Positions 24,643-33,179 of a stretch of 43,796 bases of DNA are shown one piece after another. Made by a program: the position numbers and the translations under genes. The notes under the pieces were generated by a model, which did not search any database, was not told the DNA's origin, and saw only the letters and a list, made by a program, of their open reading frames with translations. Position 1 is the first letter of the stretch; the number at the start of each line of letters is the position of its first letter. This DNA is from Saccharibacillus kuerlensis DSM 22868. Lineage in GTDB: Bacteria; Bacillota; Bacilli; Paenibacillales; Paenibacillaceae. The stretch lies in NCBI RefSeq assembly GCF_000378145.1, contig NZ_KB899305.1, positions 1 through 43,796 of the forward strand, written 5' to 3'.

Positions 24643-24942
24643 GGTCCTCCTGAAAATTTTCAGCAGCTTTTTTAATGGAGCAACTGACTTCCAAAAAATA
24701 CCTCCACTGAGTCACAGCCCTTTTAAATAAAGAAAAAATCAATGAATCACGATTGTCTGCACAGACCTATCGAACGCTGCAAATTTGGCTTGGAAGGCCA
24801 ATTGAATGAAAATTTTCATGTTTGAACAATCAAATAAGAATTCCTGCTGCTTGTTGAATTTTTGCTTCTGTGACTGTTTGAGGAGGACATCATGACAGAA
24901 CCCTGCATAAATGCAGCTTAATTACACATACCTTTTCCATAC
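24643..24942. other. Intergenic region without a clear gene
   Basis: AT-rich. The only coding hint is a plus-strand nine-codon frame at 24892-24921 (MTEPCINAA) behind an excellent site GAGGAGG. It contains the palindrome CTGCATAAATGCAG. It may be a decayed gene start or chance. Confidence 0.4.
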
Positions 24943-24972
24943 GAAAAAGAGCCCCTTGCGGGACCCTCTCAA
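24943..24972 (-). terminator. Intrinsic terminator after ctaA
   Basis: Minus strand: AGAGGGTCCC pairs with GGGGCTCT around GCAA (one bulge, one G-U pair), followed by TTTTT. Confidence 0.75.
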
Positions 24973-25020
24973 TCGATTGTTGATGCTTTGAAAAAGGTCC
25001 ATCCTTGCGAGAAACCCGGT

Positions 25021-25926
25021 TCAAGCCTGTGCTGTTTCTTGGACTCCGACGGATGTCGGCTGCCCTGCCGGAATACGGCTCAGTTCCCAAGTACGAATGC
25101 TCATAAAGCAGAGGAAAGCGAACAAGAAATCCGTAATCAGCGTATGCAGCATTGGGGCGAACATGTAATACTCGCTGCCGAGTACAACCAGATTGAGCAT
25201 TCCGCTAAGCGGAAGCGCCATAATCAGCACGATGACGATGATCCCAAGCTTGCGAATATCGGAAATATGTCCATAATCCCGGATGGCCATATGACCGACC
25301 AGCAGGATAAGAACGAGCAGCAGCGCCGAAGCGATATGCAGTACCAGCGACATCTTGGCGATCTGGGTATGACTGACCAACGCACCGGTATAAACGACCA
25401 CATACGTGAAGAAAGCCGAGAAAATCGTTAGATTGCGCGTACGCTTGCTCATTCGGTGTTCGGCCGGAGGCTCCGGACGACGCTCCAGATTGCCGGCCCT
25501 TCGGACGGACAATGCCAATACCAAAGCGCTGGCAAATGCAATCAGCGCGAATCCGAAATGCAGCGCCATGATTGGAGGAGACTGCGAGAATACGACAGCC
25601 AGCGCGCCCATGATCGCCTGTACAATAACGAAGAAGGCCATTACGATTGCATAGATTTGGAAATCGCGGCGTTTACGTGCCCAGACCAGAAAAGCGATCA
25701 GCGTAATCAATGCCAGAATCCCTGCTATGCCGGCTGTCAATCGGTGCGTATACTCGATCAGCGATCCAATTGTGGTCCCCGGTACGAATTTGCCGTGGCA
25801 GAGTGGAAATTCTCGTCCGCACTCCAAGCCGGAGCCCGTTCTTGTGACGACTACGCCGTTGAACGAAACGAGCAGCATGATGATGCACGAAGCGTAACTG
25901 AGCCATTTCAACACTTTATATTGCAA
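25021..25926 (-). CDS. ctaA: Heme A synthase CtaA (COX15 family)
   Basis: Membrane enzyme that oxidises the C8 methyl of heme O to a formyl group, giving heme A for cytochrome aa3/caa3 oxidases. About 301 aa with eight hydrophobic helices. Conserved residues are visible: FNGVVVTRTGSGLECG, the cysteine pair in GLECGREFPLC, EYTHRL (heme-ligand His), ALHFGFAL, VLHIASA and MLHTLIT. The start is hard to fix: a TTG at 25926 has GGCGGTGAG at ideal distance, while a TTG at 25941 is also open. Its partner ctaB lies 17 kb away at 41955, not adjacent as in B. subtilis. Confidence 0.92.
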   Translation of the reverse strand: MQYKVLKWLSYASCIIMLLVSFNGVVVTRTGSGLECGREFPLCHGKFVPGTTIGSLIEYTHRLTAGIAGILALITLIAFLVWARKRRDFQIYAIVMAFFVIVQAIMGALAVVFSQSPPIMALHFGFALIAFASALVLALSVRRAGNLERRPEPPAEHRMSKRTRNLTIFSAFFTYVVVYTGALVSHTQIAKMSLVLHIASALLLVLILLVGHMAIRDYGHISDIRKLGIIVIVLIMALPLSGMLNLVVLGSEYYMFAPMLHTLITDFLFAFLCFMSIRTWELSRIPAGQPTSVGVQETAQA

Positions 25927-26009
25927 AAATCTCACCGCCAATTCAAAAAAGTAGTGGAGGGCATCCTCTCCGCATCCGTTCCACGGCGTGGGAAATGCCT
26001 TTTATTTTT

Positions 26010-26055
26010 ATTATACCGGAAATGTATCGGCGTTAAGGATCTTCTTTGTGACAAA
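26010..26055 (-). promoter_or_regulatory. Probable activator-dependent promoter of ctaA
   Basis: Minus strand: TATAAT (26010-26015) with a poor -35 (CCTTAA at 17 bp). A TTTGTCACAAA palindrome sits at 26045-26055, about 45 bp upstream of the predicted transcript start. ResD activates ctaA in B. subtilis at TTTGTGAA-like sites; a similar role here is an inference. Confidence 0.4.
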
Positions 26056-26156
26056 AAATGTTCAAATCGGCCGTGAATCCACCTGTTCTTTGTTCGTTTC
26101 TTATGACTTACTTCACTGATTTAACGATTGATCCGTCCATTTGCAGGTGTTGTAAA

Positions 26157-26194
26157 CAAAAAAATCCACTCCGGCAGTTTGCCGCAGCGGACTT
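26157..26194 (-). terminator. Intrinsic terminator after the thioredoxin-like gene
   Basis: Minus strand: AGTCCGCT pairs with AGTGGAT, with the inner helix GCGGCA/TGCCGG, followed by TTTTTTTG. Confidence 0.8.
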
Positions 26195-26202
26195 TTCCTA
26201 AA

Positions 26203-26553
26203 TTAATTTTGTTTGGCCAGTTGGCTGTGAACCGCTGCCGCACGATCCAGGAAAGTTTCGATTTCCGCACGCGACTTGCGTGCTTTGTTGACGAAACGCA
26301 CCAGTTCCTTGCCGTTCGAAAAAGCGACGAAGCTTGGAATACCGAGAATGTTCAGCTCACTGCTGACTTCCTCGACTTCCTCGACGTCGATCTGGATCAG
26401 CTTCAGCTGATCCTTACGCTGCTCTTCGACCTCAGGCATAAATGGATCGATAAAATGGCAGTCTCCGCACCAATCGGCACGAAATACCGCTACGGTCAGT
26501 CCCGGACTTGCGATCTGGTGATCGAAATCGGCTTTTGTACGAATTTGTTCCAT
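26203..26553 (-). CDS. Thioredoxin-like protein with WCGDC active site
   Basis: Thioredoxin-fold protein of 116 aa. The redox motif is Cys29-Gly-Asp-Cys32 (ADWCGDCHFIDPF) rather than the WCGPC of canonical thioredoxin; the cis-proline loop is GIPSF. It lacks a signal peptide, so it acts in the cytosol. The Asp in the motif should change the redox potential relative to TrxA. B. subtilis has similar small thioredoxin-like proteins (YtpP, YdbP), and I cannot say which is the orthologue. AAGGAGA precedes the ATG. Monocistronic. Confidence 0.87.
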   Translation of the reverse strand: MEQIRTKADFDHQIASPGLTVAVFRADWCGDCHFIDPFMPEVEEQRKDQLKLIQIDVEEVEEVSSELNILGIPSFVAFSNGKELVRFVNKARKSRAEIETFLDRAAAVHSQLAKQN

Positions 26554-26671
26554 AGTCGCATTCTCCTTCGGATCTTTATTTAGGCGTTAATGCCGCTTTC
26601 TTTATTTTACATCAATTCGGACCGATAATCATGCAGCTTTAACCGCCGTTTCCGCGAACAATGAACGACGA

Positions 26672-28285
26672 TCAGCCGCGCTGCAGCCGCATCAGCGGAC
26701 GCAGCACTTTCTGCAGCGGACGAGGATAAGATCCCAGTTCGTCGCGGCGGATAACCCGCAGGATAACCAGCAGCAGCAGATAGATCGACGGTACAATTAC
26801 TCCGACTGCACAGCATGCAAGGAAGAACGCCAAGCGCGGATGCATATACTGACTCATCCAAATGCCGACTTCACTGAGGCCGAAGCTGGCTGCAGCAATG
26901 ACCAGGCAGGTCACAATAAATGCTGGCCAGCGTTTGCCGAGCACCGAGAATGTGACGATACTTCGCAGCGTGCGCAGGTTAAGCATCGTAATGACGAGGA
27001 AGCAGACGCCCGTCATCGCGATAATGCCATAGACGCCAAGCAGCGACGCCAGTATTATACTGCCGACCAGCTTCACGACCAATCCGATGCCAACATGCAC
27101 CATTGAGCGGCGGGCCAGGTTCATGCCCAGCAGCATGGAGTTGCTGACCATCATCGTAATCTGGAAAATGGTTCCGAGCGTCAGCACGGCGATGATGCCT
27201 GCACCGTCCTGCGTACTGAAGATCATGCCATTGACCGCATAGGCGGCACAGCCGAGTGCCAATACAAGCGGCATACCGGTTAGCGTTGCGACCCTCATCG
27301 CCAGCGTGACCTGCTGCTGCAAATGCTGCGTATCTTTGCGGGCAAAAGCAGCCGAGATAACCGGAATCAGCGACGTGCTCAGCGCAATCGCGAGAATTGG
27401 CGGAATACCGGCGATACTCTGCGCCCGGCTGCCCAAAATACCGAGCTGCATCGTCGCCAATGCATCGCTTACCTTCCCTACTAGCAGCGGCTTGAGGATG
27501 GTGGTATCAATAAAGTAGATCGCTGGAACTGCCATCGCCGTCAGCACAATCGGAATCGACAGCTTGAAAATGTCTCCATAAATGCGGCTCAGCGGAATGG
27601 TTTGATCATGGCGATTGATCAGCGTACGGCCCAGTTTGCGTTCTTTTTTCGACAGCTTGATCGAAGCGAACATCATGATCGCGAACGCGCCGATACTCCC
27701 TAACACGCCGCCAAAGGTAGCGCCTGCCGCGATTATTTCGCCAGGCTGACCTAACTGCAGCAGGATGTAAGCAAGCAGAAGAGCCGTGAATACGCGTGCG
27801 ATCTGTTCGATAACCTGCGATACGCCGCCAACTGCCATCATGTTGCGGCCTTGGAAATAGCCCCGCATCATAGCAATGGTTGGGAACAGAATCAGTGCCG
27901 GTGCCAGAGCCCGGATCGCCAGAACGGCTTCCGGCTGCTTAACAAGATTCGCATACCAGGGCGCAAAGACATACAGCAGCACTGTAATGACAACGCCCAT
28001 CATACCCGAGAACAGCAGCGCCGCATAATAAATACGCCCCGCTTCTTCCGGACGATCCAGTGCATAGCGCTCCGAGATCATCTTGCTGAGCGTACTTGGA
28101 ATGCCGGCTGTCGCTACAGTCAACAGCATCAGATACAGCGTGTTGGCTACCGTAAACGATGCATTCCCGACGCTTCCCAGCATATGCTCCAGCGGGACCC
28201 GCTGAACGAGACCCAGCACCCGGGCAACGAGCGCAGCCGCAGCCAGAATAAGCGTACCTTTGACAAAAGATTCTTTCTTGGACAA
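26672..28285 (-). CDS. SpoVB/YtgP (MurJ-like) lipid flippase, MVF/MOP superfamily
   Basis: Polytopic membrane protein of 537 aa with about 14 hydrophobic helices, in the family that includes SpoVB and YtgP (B. subtilis MurJ). These move lipid II or other undecaprenyl-linked sugars across the membrane. N-terminal family segments are FVKGTLILAAAALVARVLGLVQRVPLEHML and GIPSTLSKMISE, with FPTIAMMRGYFQG near residue 135 and GSRAQSIAGIPPILAIALSTS near 290. It starts at TTG with GAAGGG eight bases upstream. SpoVB and YtgP cannot be told apart safely here. Two class B PBPs at 35284-39583 could use the same precursor. Confidence 0.88.
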   Translation of the reverse strand: MSKKESFVKGTLILAAAALVARVLGLVQRVPLEHMLGSVGNASFTVANTLYLMLLTVATAGIPSTLSKMISERYALDRPEEAGRIYYAALLFSGMMGVVITVLLYVFAPWYANLVKQPEAVLAIRALAPALILFPTIAMMRGYFQGRNMMAVGGVSQVIEQIARVFTALLLAYILLQLGQPGEIIAAGATFGGVLGSIGAFAIMMFASIKLSKKERKLGRTLINRHDQTIPLSRIYGDIFKLSIPIVLTAMAVPAIYFIDTTILKPLLVGKVSDALATMQLGILGSRAQSIAGIPPILAIALSTSLIPVISAAFARKDTQHLQQQVTLAMRVATLTGMPLVLALGCAAYAVNGMIFSTQDGAGIIAVLTLGTIFQITMMVSNSMLLGMNLARRSMVHVGIGLVVKLVGSIILASLLGVYGIIAMTGVCFLVITMLNLRTLRSIVTFSVLGKRWPAFIVTCLVIAAASFGLSEVGIWMSQYMHPRLAFFLACCAVGVIVPSIYLLLLVILRVIRRDELGSYPRPLQKVLRPLMRLQRG

Positions 28286-28330
28286 AACCTTTTCCCTTCT
28301 TTCCCCCGTAAAAAGCTGATAGCAGCTTTC

Positions 28331-28819
28331 TTATACGATCCAAATGATGAAGACAACAATCATGACAACCTGCAAAATGCCTTTGACGAGCGTACTGCTG
28401 AGCAGACCGAGCAGCGCTCCCCAACCGGCGCGAAGCGCCTGCTTAAAGTTGGAACCGTGAATCATCTCACCAATCACGGCGCCGATAAACGGACCGATAA
28501 TCAGACCGAATGCCGGAATGATAAAAGGACCGAGAATCAAGCCTACCGTACTCAGCTGAATCGACAGCTTGGAACCGCCGAACTTTTTGGTGCCCCAGGC
28601 GCTCACTACATAATCGGCCACAATCAGTGCGACCAAGATCACGGTCTGAATGATCCAGAACCAGACTGTCAGCTCGTTAAACGAGAAAAACCAACCGTAT
28701 ACGAAAAACGCGAAATAAATTGCGACCGCTCCCGGCAAAATCGGGAAAATCAGTCCCGCCATGCCGACAATAAACAGCGCGATCACCAGCACCCAACCCA
28801 GTATGTCTAATGCGACCAT
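28331..28819 (-). CDS. DUF456 membrane protein
   Basis: A 162-aa protein of the DUF456 family (B. subtilis YqgC type). It is almost entirely hydrophobic, with four or five helices and glycine-rich stretches (LGWVLVIALFIVGMAGLIFPILPG, GLILGPFIIPAFGLIIGPFIGAVIGE). Function is unknown. ATG preceded by TAGGAGG. The SpoVB-like gene follows 45 bp downstream, so the two may be co-transcribed. Confidence 0.88.
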   Translation of the reverse strand: MVALDILGWVLVIALFIVGMAGLIFPILPGAVAIYFAFFVYGWFFSFNELTVWFWIIQTVILVALIVADYVVSAWGTKKFGGSKLSIQLSTVGLILGPFIIPAFGLIIGPFIGAVIGEMIHGSNFKQALRAGWGALLGLLSSTLVKGILQVVMIVVFIIWIV

Positions 28820-28858
28820 GTTAGGTCCTCCTATGCTTTTCTTTTAGGATGTATACTT

Positions 28859-29695
28859 TTATGCCGATGGGTTGTCTTCAGGGCGTGTCTTGGACGCGGG
28901 TGCTTTGAATGTGGATGCCGTCGTACCGACTTCGGCTTCTTCATACTCCATTCCGTTCAGCATGTATTCGCGAATAACCTGTACGATGCCGTCTTCGTTG
29001 TTGCTTGCGACGACCAGATCCGCTACTTCTTTCACCGGCTCCTGCGCATTGCCCATCGCAACGCCAAGTCCGACAGCTTGGATCGCGGCAATATCGTTCA
29101 GACTGTCGCCGACTGCGATCACCTGCTCCATCGTAATATCGAGCAGCTCGCACACCTGGGCAATACCGCTTGCTTTGGAGATGCCTTCCGGGTTGATCTC
29201 CAGATTGTCCGGTGAAGAATTCGTGATCTGCAGACCGCCCATATTCTGCAGCCGCATCAGAATTTCATGCAGCACATCGTGATCCTTCGTATTATACCCG
29301 AATTTGAGCCACTCTTTGTCATCCAGCGTCTCGGCCCAGCGATCCCGATTGTACATTCGTTCTGTCGTATAAGCCCAGAACCAGACTCCGTATTCTTCCG
29401 CCAGCGCATGCATCTTCCGGACCGAATCCACATCCATCAGTGCACGGTAATGCAGCTCATGCGGCGCTTTCCACACTTCGCTTCCATTGACTGTAATCAT
29501 CGGAGTTTCCAATCCAAGCTCTACCGCATACGGCAGGGCATCCACTGCGGCACGTCCGGTCGACAGGCAGACATGGAATCCTTCCTTTATCGCTCGGCGA
29601 ATCCAGTTGGCCGTTTCTTCCGATACTTGGTGGTCATCATTCAGCAGCGTCCCGTCCATATCGAGGGCAAGCAGCTTGTAATCATAACGAGTCAT
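28859..29695 (-). CDS. Cof-type HAD-IIB family phosphatase
   Basis: Haloacid-dehalogenase superfamily hydrolase, 278 aa, probably acting on sugar phosphates or flavin/PLP precursors. Motif I DMDGTLLND (nucleophile and acid aspartates) is near the N terminus. Motif II is in CLSTGRA, the lysine is GISKASGI and motif IV is GDSLNDIAAI. The middle part is the C2B cap. Start 29695 has GGGG seven bases upstream; an in-frame start at 29788 would add 31 unlikely residues. A 25-residue charged tail (STFKAPASKTRPEDNPSA) extends beyond the core. Substrate cannot be told from sequence. Confidence 0.9.
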   Translation of the reverse strand: MTRYDYKLLALDMDGTLLNDDHQVSEETANWIRRAIKEGFHVCLSTGRAAVDALPYAVELGLETPMITVNGSEVWKAPHELHYRALMDVDSVRKMHALAEEYGVWFWAYTTERMYNRDRWAETLDDKEWLKFGYNTKDHDVLHEILMRLQNMGGLQITNSSPDNLEINPEGISKASGIAQVCELLDITMEQVIAVGDSLNDIAAIQAVGLGVAMGNAQEPVKEVADLVVASNNEDGIVQVIREYMLNGMEYEEAEVGTTASTFKAPASKTRPEDNPSA

Positions 29696-29852
29696 TAAGT
29701 TACCCCTTTCCCTACGTGTTTGCTCTCGCCATTCTATCATATTCCTTCCCCGGCTCCAAAGCGATAACAGAGTCATGACAAAAGCCAAAAGAGACCCTCT
29801 CGAACAACAACGTACGTTTCTATGTAAGCTTCATTTTGCATCCGCTTTCTTA

Positions 29853-29895
29853 TAAAAAAGCCTTCTATCCGGCAGATACCGGAAGAAGACTTTTC
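29853..29895 (-). terminator. Intrinsic terminator after the Gfo/Idh/MocA gene
   Basis: Minus strand: AGTCTTCT and CCGG pair with CCGG and AGAAGGCT around TATCTG, followed by TTTTT. Confidence 0.85.
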
Positions 29896-29912
29896 CAATT
29901 TCGCCCTATGCC

Positions 29913-30887
29913 TTACAGTTTGATACTTCGTCCCGACAAAGCTGACTGCAGGGCAGTAAACGTTACTTCCTGCGTTTTGCAGGCGTCCTCATAATCCGAC
30001 CGAATTCCCGAAACGTCTCCGGTGCGCAGCGCATGCAGAAAGGCTTCGGTCTGCCGCACATACGGATCGCTCTTCTCTGCAAGAACGCGTTCCCCATCCA
30101 CACCAACCTCTTTCAGCTCCGATGGCGTCCATTCCCATAGTCCTTCCCGCGTATAGAAAGAGAGTCCCGCTTTGCCAACACCTGGAGGCAGCACACAGGT
30201 ATTCGAAATATTCGCAACCGCGCCGGATTTCATTTTCAGTGTAACTGTTCCGATATCATGCACATTCGTCCGTTCCCATTCCTCTTCCGGAAAACGGCTG
30301 GCGTATACCGCATGTACTTCTTCTACCTCGCCTGCACAATATCGGAGCAGATCCACGATATGCGTGGTCTGTTCGATGAACTGGCCGCCGGATTGTTCCT
30401 GTCTGCGCCACCATTTCGCCTGCGGCATATCGCCCATCCACTGCCCTGTCGCCATGCCGATCCGCCCCGGCTGCAGCACTTCCTGAAGTCTTGCCACATT
30501 ATCCTGATAACGAAAATGATAACCGACGGACGTAATCAGTTCAGGTGATTTCAGCCGGATAAACCCTAGGATATCCTGCGGCAGTTCGGCATCCGTACCA
30601 AGCGGTTTTTCGACGAGAAAAGGAATGCCGCGCTCGATCAGCTCTCGTTCGATTTCGCCGTGCGCCATCGGTGGTACACAAATATACACTCCATCGAGCT
30701 TCTGAGAATCCGCCATTTGGAATACGCTTTCATAACCTGGCGCATCGTAACGGATTCCAAAAACTTCTCCCTTGTTTTTGCTGCTGCCGACGACCCCTGC
30801 GATTTCTACTCCATCCGTCTTCGCCAAAATATCCGCATGTTTGCCCGCAAACCATCCTGTTCCCACGATCCCGATCTTCAGCGTCAC
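29913..30887 (-). CDS. Gfo/Idh/MocA family NAD(P)-dependent oxidoreductase
   Basis: Sugar or inositol-type dehydrogenase, 324 aa. Rossmann motif IGIVGTGWFAGKHAD, the conserved VEKPLG (catalytic Lys) near residue 93 and the GGQFIEQTTHIVDLLRY segment with the catalytic-site histidine. The aspartate usually found four residues before that histidine (GGxxxDxxxH) is Glu-Gln here, which may affect substrate. A GTG at 30887 is chosen because AAAAGGGG lies at good distance; the ATG at 30896 touches that site. No sugar operon adjoins, so substrate is unknown. Confidence 0.87.
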   Translation of the reverse strand: MTLKIGIVGTGWFAGKHADILAKTDGVEIAGVVGSSKNKGEVFGIRYDAPGYESVFQMADSQKLDGVYICVPPMAHGEIERELIERGIPFLVEKPLGTDAELPQDILGFIRLKSPELITSVGYHFRYQDNVARLQEVLQPGRIGMATGQWMGDMPQAKWWRRQEQSGGQFIEQTTHIVDLLRYCAGEVEEVHAVYASRFPEEEWERTNVHDIGTVTLKMKSGAVANISNTCVLPPGVGKAGLSFYTREGLWEWTPSELKEVGVDGERVLAEKSDPYVRQTEAFLHALRTGDVSGIRSDYEDACKTQEVTFTALQSALSGRSIKL

Positions 30888-31008
30888 GTGCCTCATCCCC
30901 TTTTCTGTCCGCCTAGGCGCTTCGTATTCCTAGAGTACCATGACTTTTCCACAAAAATCCACCGGGCCGGAAGGCGCTTCTGCAGCTTCTCAATCTCTTA
31001 TAAATAAA

Positions 31009-31042
31009 GAGCGCCTTCCCTATCCCTAGTGGGAAAGCGCTC
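31009..31042 (-). terminator. Hairpin, terminator-like on the minus strand
   Basis: GAGCGCCTTCCC pairs with GGGAAAGCGCTC (one C/A mismatch), and on the minus strand it is followed by TTTATTTAT. It could stop read-through from mntABCD before the oxidoreductase gene. Confidence 0.6.
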
Positions 31043-31045
31043 AAG

Positions 31046-31074
31046 TTGACGAGAAAATCCAATACATAGAGAAT
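31046..31074 (+). promoter_or_regulatory. Possible promoter in front of element copy 2
   Basis: TTGACG (31046-31051), 17-bp spacer, GAGAAT (31069-31074, four of six bases of the -10 consensus). The predicted start falls at the first base of the conserved block of the element. Confidence 0.35.
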
Positions 31075-31079
31075 CCTTC

Positions 31080-31175
31080 GAGGCTGCAGAGGAAATTCGT
31101 TCCGGTCGCGTGTTGAAATTGAGAAAAAAGATTAAATTTTAGTGGAATTTTCTCAATTTCAAAGGCGAACGCTGG
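31080..31175 (+). repeat. Structured dispersed element, copy 2 (candidate small RNA)
   Basis: The 5' block GAGGCTGCAGAGG...TTCCGGTCGCGTG matches copy 1 at about 75 percent. The stem is TTGAAATTGAGAAAA (31113-31127) with its exact complement (31148-31162) and a 20-nt loop, then the shared AGGCGAAC. Compared with copy 1, five base pairs of the 15 are changed on both sides. A plus-strand terminator follows at 31241. It lies between genes that are both on the minus strand, so it is not the tail of a known plus-strand gene. Confidence 0.6.
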
Positions 31176-31215
31176 CGCTCCTTCACTGAATTCCCTCTTC
31201 CGCTCATTTGATTTC

Positions 31216-31276
31216 TAAAAAAAGACCTTCTCGACACGTCGAGTGCCTTCCCTATTGAGAAGGCACTCTTGTTTTT
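31216..31276. terminator. Overlapping terminators at the end of mntD
   Basis: GAGTGCCTTC (31241-31250) pairs with GAAGGCACTC (31259-31268) and is followed on the plus strand by TTGTTTTT. On the minus strand an alternative fold pairs CCTTCTC with GAGAAGG (through a palindromic CTCGACGTGTCGAG) and ends in TTTTTTT. One site thus serves mntD on one strand and the element on the other. Confidence 0.7.
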
Positions 31277-32156
31277 AAGACACCGTCTGCGCGGAAGAAC
31301 GCCTGCGTGCGAATTTCGCGATGACTCCGTGCTGAGGAGCAAACAGCAGCGTCAAGATGAACAGAATGCCCGCAGCCGATACGATGCATCCCGCAATCGA
31401 AGCGTCGAGCAGATACGAAACCAAGTAACCCGAGACGGCCGAGATGATACCGACCGCCACGCTCAGGCCGATCATAACGCCCAGACGATTCGTCAGCAGG
31501 TAGGCTGTCGCAGCCGGAATGATCAGCATACCGACAACAAGGATTGCGCCGACGCTCTCGAACGAGGAGACCGCCGTCATTGAGACCATGCCCATTAGCA
31601 GATAATGGAACAGCAGAACCGGAATGCCGCAGGCCGCAGCCATTGCCGGATCAAATGCACAGATCTTAAACTGCTTGTAGAACAGTCCGAGCAGCAGCAG
31701 AATGACCGTCAGCGTGATGCCCAACATCCAGACTGCTCTCGGTCCCATATCGGTACTTCCGAAGGTCCAAGTATCCCACGGTACATAAGCAATTTCGCCG
31801 AACAGCACGCAATCCAGATCAAGATCGATATGCTGCGCATTAAGACTGATCAGCAGTACGCCGACTGCAAACAGCGCAGTAAATACGATACCGATTGAGG
31901 CGTCAGACTGAAGTCCCGACGTCTGCAGCGTCTGAATCAGGAAGACCGTCAGCAGACCGAATGCGGTCGCTCCAAGCAGCATCCACATGGAGTCACGCGT
32001 ACCGCTCATCAAGAAGGCGATTGCGATGCCCGGCAGAACCGCATGGCTGATTGCGTCGCCAACCAGCGCCATCCGTCGCAGGATCAGGAAACAGCCGAGA
32101 ATCGAGCAGGCGCTGGCGACCAATACGGCCGTCAGAATAATCCAGAAGTCCATCAT
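31275..32156 (-). CDS. mntD: MntD, manganese ABC permease
   Basis: Second permease of the metal importer, 293 aa, ABC-3 family (PF00950). About eight helices; family segments are LILRRMALVGDAISHAVLPGIA, QSDASIGIVFTALFAVG and FESVGAILVVGMLIIPAATAYLL. The HAVLPG motif near residue 38 is typical. The start overlaps the mntC stop (ATGATG). Two permease genes after an ATPase and a receptor reproduce the B. subtilis mntABCD order, which favours manganese over zinc. Confidence 0.88.
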   Translation of the reverse strand: MMDFWIILTAVLVASACSILGCFLILRRMALVGDAISHAVLPGIAIAFLMSGTRDSMWMLLGATAFGLLTVFLIQTLQTSGLQSDASIGIVFTALFAVGVLLISLNAQHIDLDLDCVLFGEIAYVPWDTWTFGSTDMGPRAVWMLGITLTVILLLLGLFYKQFKICAFDPAMAAACGIPVLLFHYLLMGMVSMTAVSSFESVGAILVVGMLIIPAATAYLLTNRLGVMIGLSVAVGIISAVSGYLVSYLLDASIAGCIVSAAGILFILTLLFAPQHGVIAKFARRRSSAQTVS

Positions 32157-33100
32157 TTGGAATTCCCTCCTTCAGCGGGATTAAGCGCGCTTCGTTCGGC
32201 AGCCGAACGGGCGTAATTGGCCTTCATGCTGCGATGCCGCAGCGTTTTGGCCACCAGACCCCGTTCCGGGGCCAACAGCATGGAGATGACAAACAGCAGA
32301 GTTGCTGCCAGTACCGTAACCGGACCAGTCGGAATGCTGCCGCCAAGCGTGCTGATCGCCGCTCCCGAAGCTCCGCTTAATGCGCCGAACAATCCGGCGA
32401 AAGCCAGCATAACCGGCAGTCGGTGCGTCCAATAGCGGGCCGCTGCAGCCGGCGTAATGAGCAGTGCGGCAACGAGCACGACGCCTACTGCCTGAATACC
32501 GGCGGCAACGGCGACTGTCGTCAGAATCAGCATGGCATGCTCCAACAGACTTACCGGAAGACCAATCCCTCTGGCAAAGCCCGGGTCGAAGCTGACGAGC
32601 TTAAATTCTTTGAACAGCAGAATCGCTGCTGCGACCAGCAGTACGGATACGCCCATCAGGGTATAAACGTCACTGGTGACCATCGCTGCAGCCTGACCAA
32701 ACAGATACTTGTCGAGACCGCTTTGGCTGCCGCTGCCGCTGTGCTGAATATGCGTCAGCATGACGGTGCCGATTCCGAAGAAGAACGTCAATACGATACC
32801 CATTGCCGCATCCGACTTGATCCGTGTCAAACGTGAGATCGCACTCACACACAGCACGGCGGCTATGCCCGCTGCCAGTGCGCCGATCAAAAACAATGAA
32901 GCGGATTTTACTTCGTGCAGCATGAATGCGATACATACGCCCGGCAGAGCCGCATGCGCCAACGTATCGCCGAGCAGACTCTCCCGGCGCAGAAACGTGA
33001 AGCTTCCGATGACTCCGCTGCCCAATCCAAGCAGCGTACAGCCCATCAAAATCCAGCGCGTATTCGGATCGCTCCAGAGCGAAATCAGCCAGTCGAGCAT
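32153..33100 (-). CDS. mntC: MntC, manganese ABC permease
   Basis: First permease, 315 aa, same ABC-3 family as its neighbour: FTFLRRESLLGDTLAHAALPGVCIAF, KSDAAMGIVLTFFFGIGTVML, FDPGFARGIGLPV and AVGVVLVAALLITPAAAARYW. A C-terminal cytoplasmic tail of about 30 residues (SMKANYARSAAERSALNPAE) is longer than in mntD. GAAGGAGGG lies before the ATG. It overlaps mntD, so the two subunits are probably made in equal amounts and may form a heterodimer. Confidence 0.88.
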   Translation of the reverse strand: MLDWLISLWSDPNTRWILMGCTLLGLGSGVIGSFTFLRRESLLGDTLAHAALPGVCIAFMLHEVKSASLFLIGALAAGIAAVLCVSAISRLTRIKSDAAMGIVLTFFFGIGTVMLTHIQHSGSGSQSGLDKYLFGQAAAMVTSDVYTLMGVSVLLVAAAILLFKEFKLVSFDPGFARGIGLPVSLLEHAMLILTTVAVAAGIQAVGVVLVAALLITPAAAARYWTHRLPVMLAFAGLFGALSGASGAAISTLGGSIPTGPVTVLAATLLFVISMLLAPERGLVAKTLRHRSMKANYARSAAERSALNPAEGGNSK

Positions 33101-33179
33101 CTATTTTCCCTCCTTCTCATCCGATATTTATCCCGTATATCTTTTTCATATGGATCGTTGTTCCGCTTCATGTTCCGCC

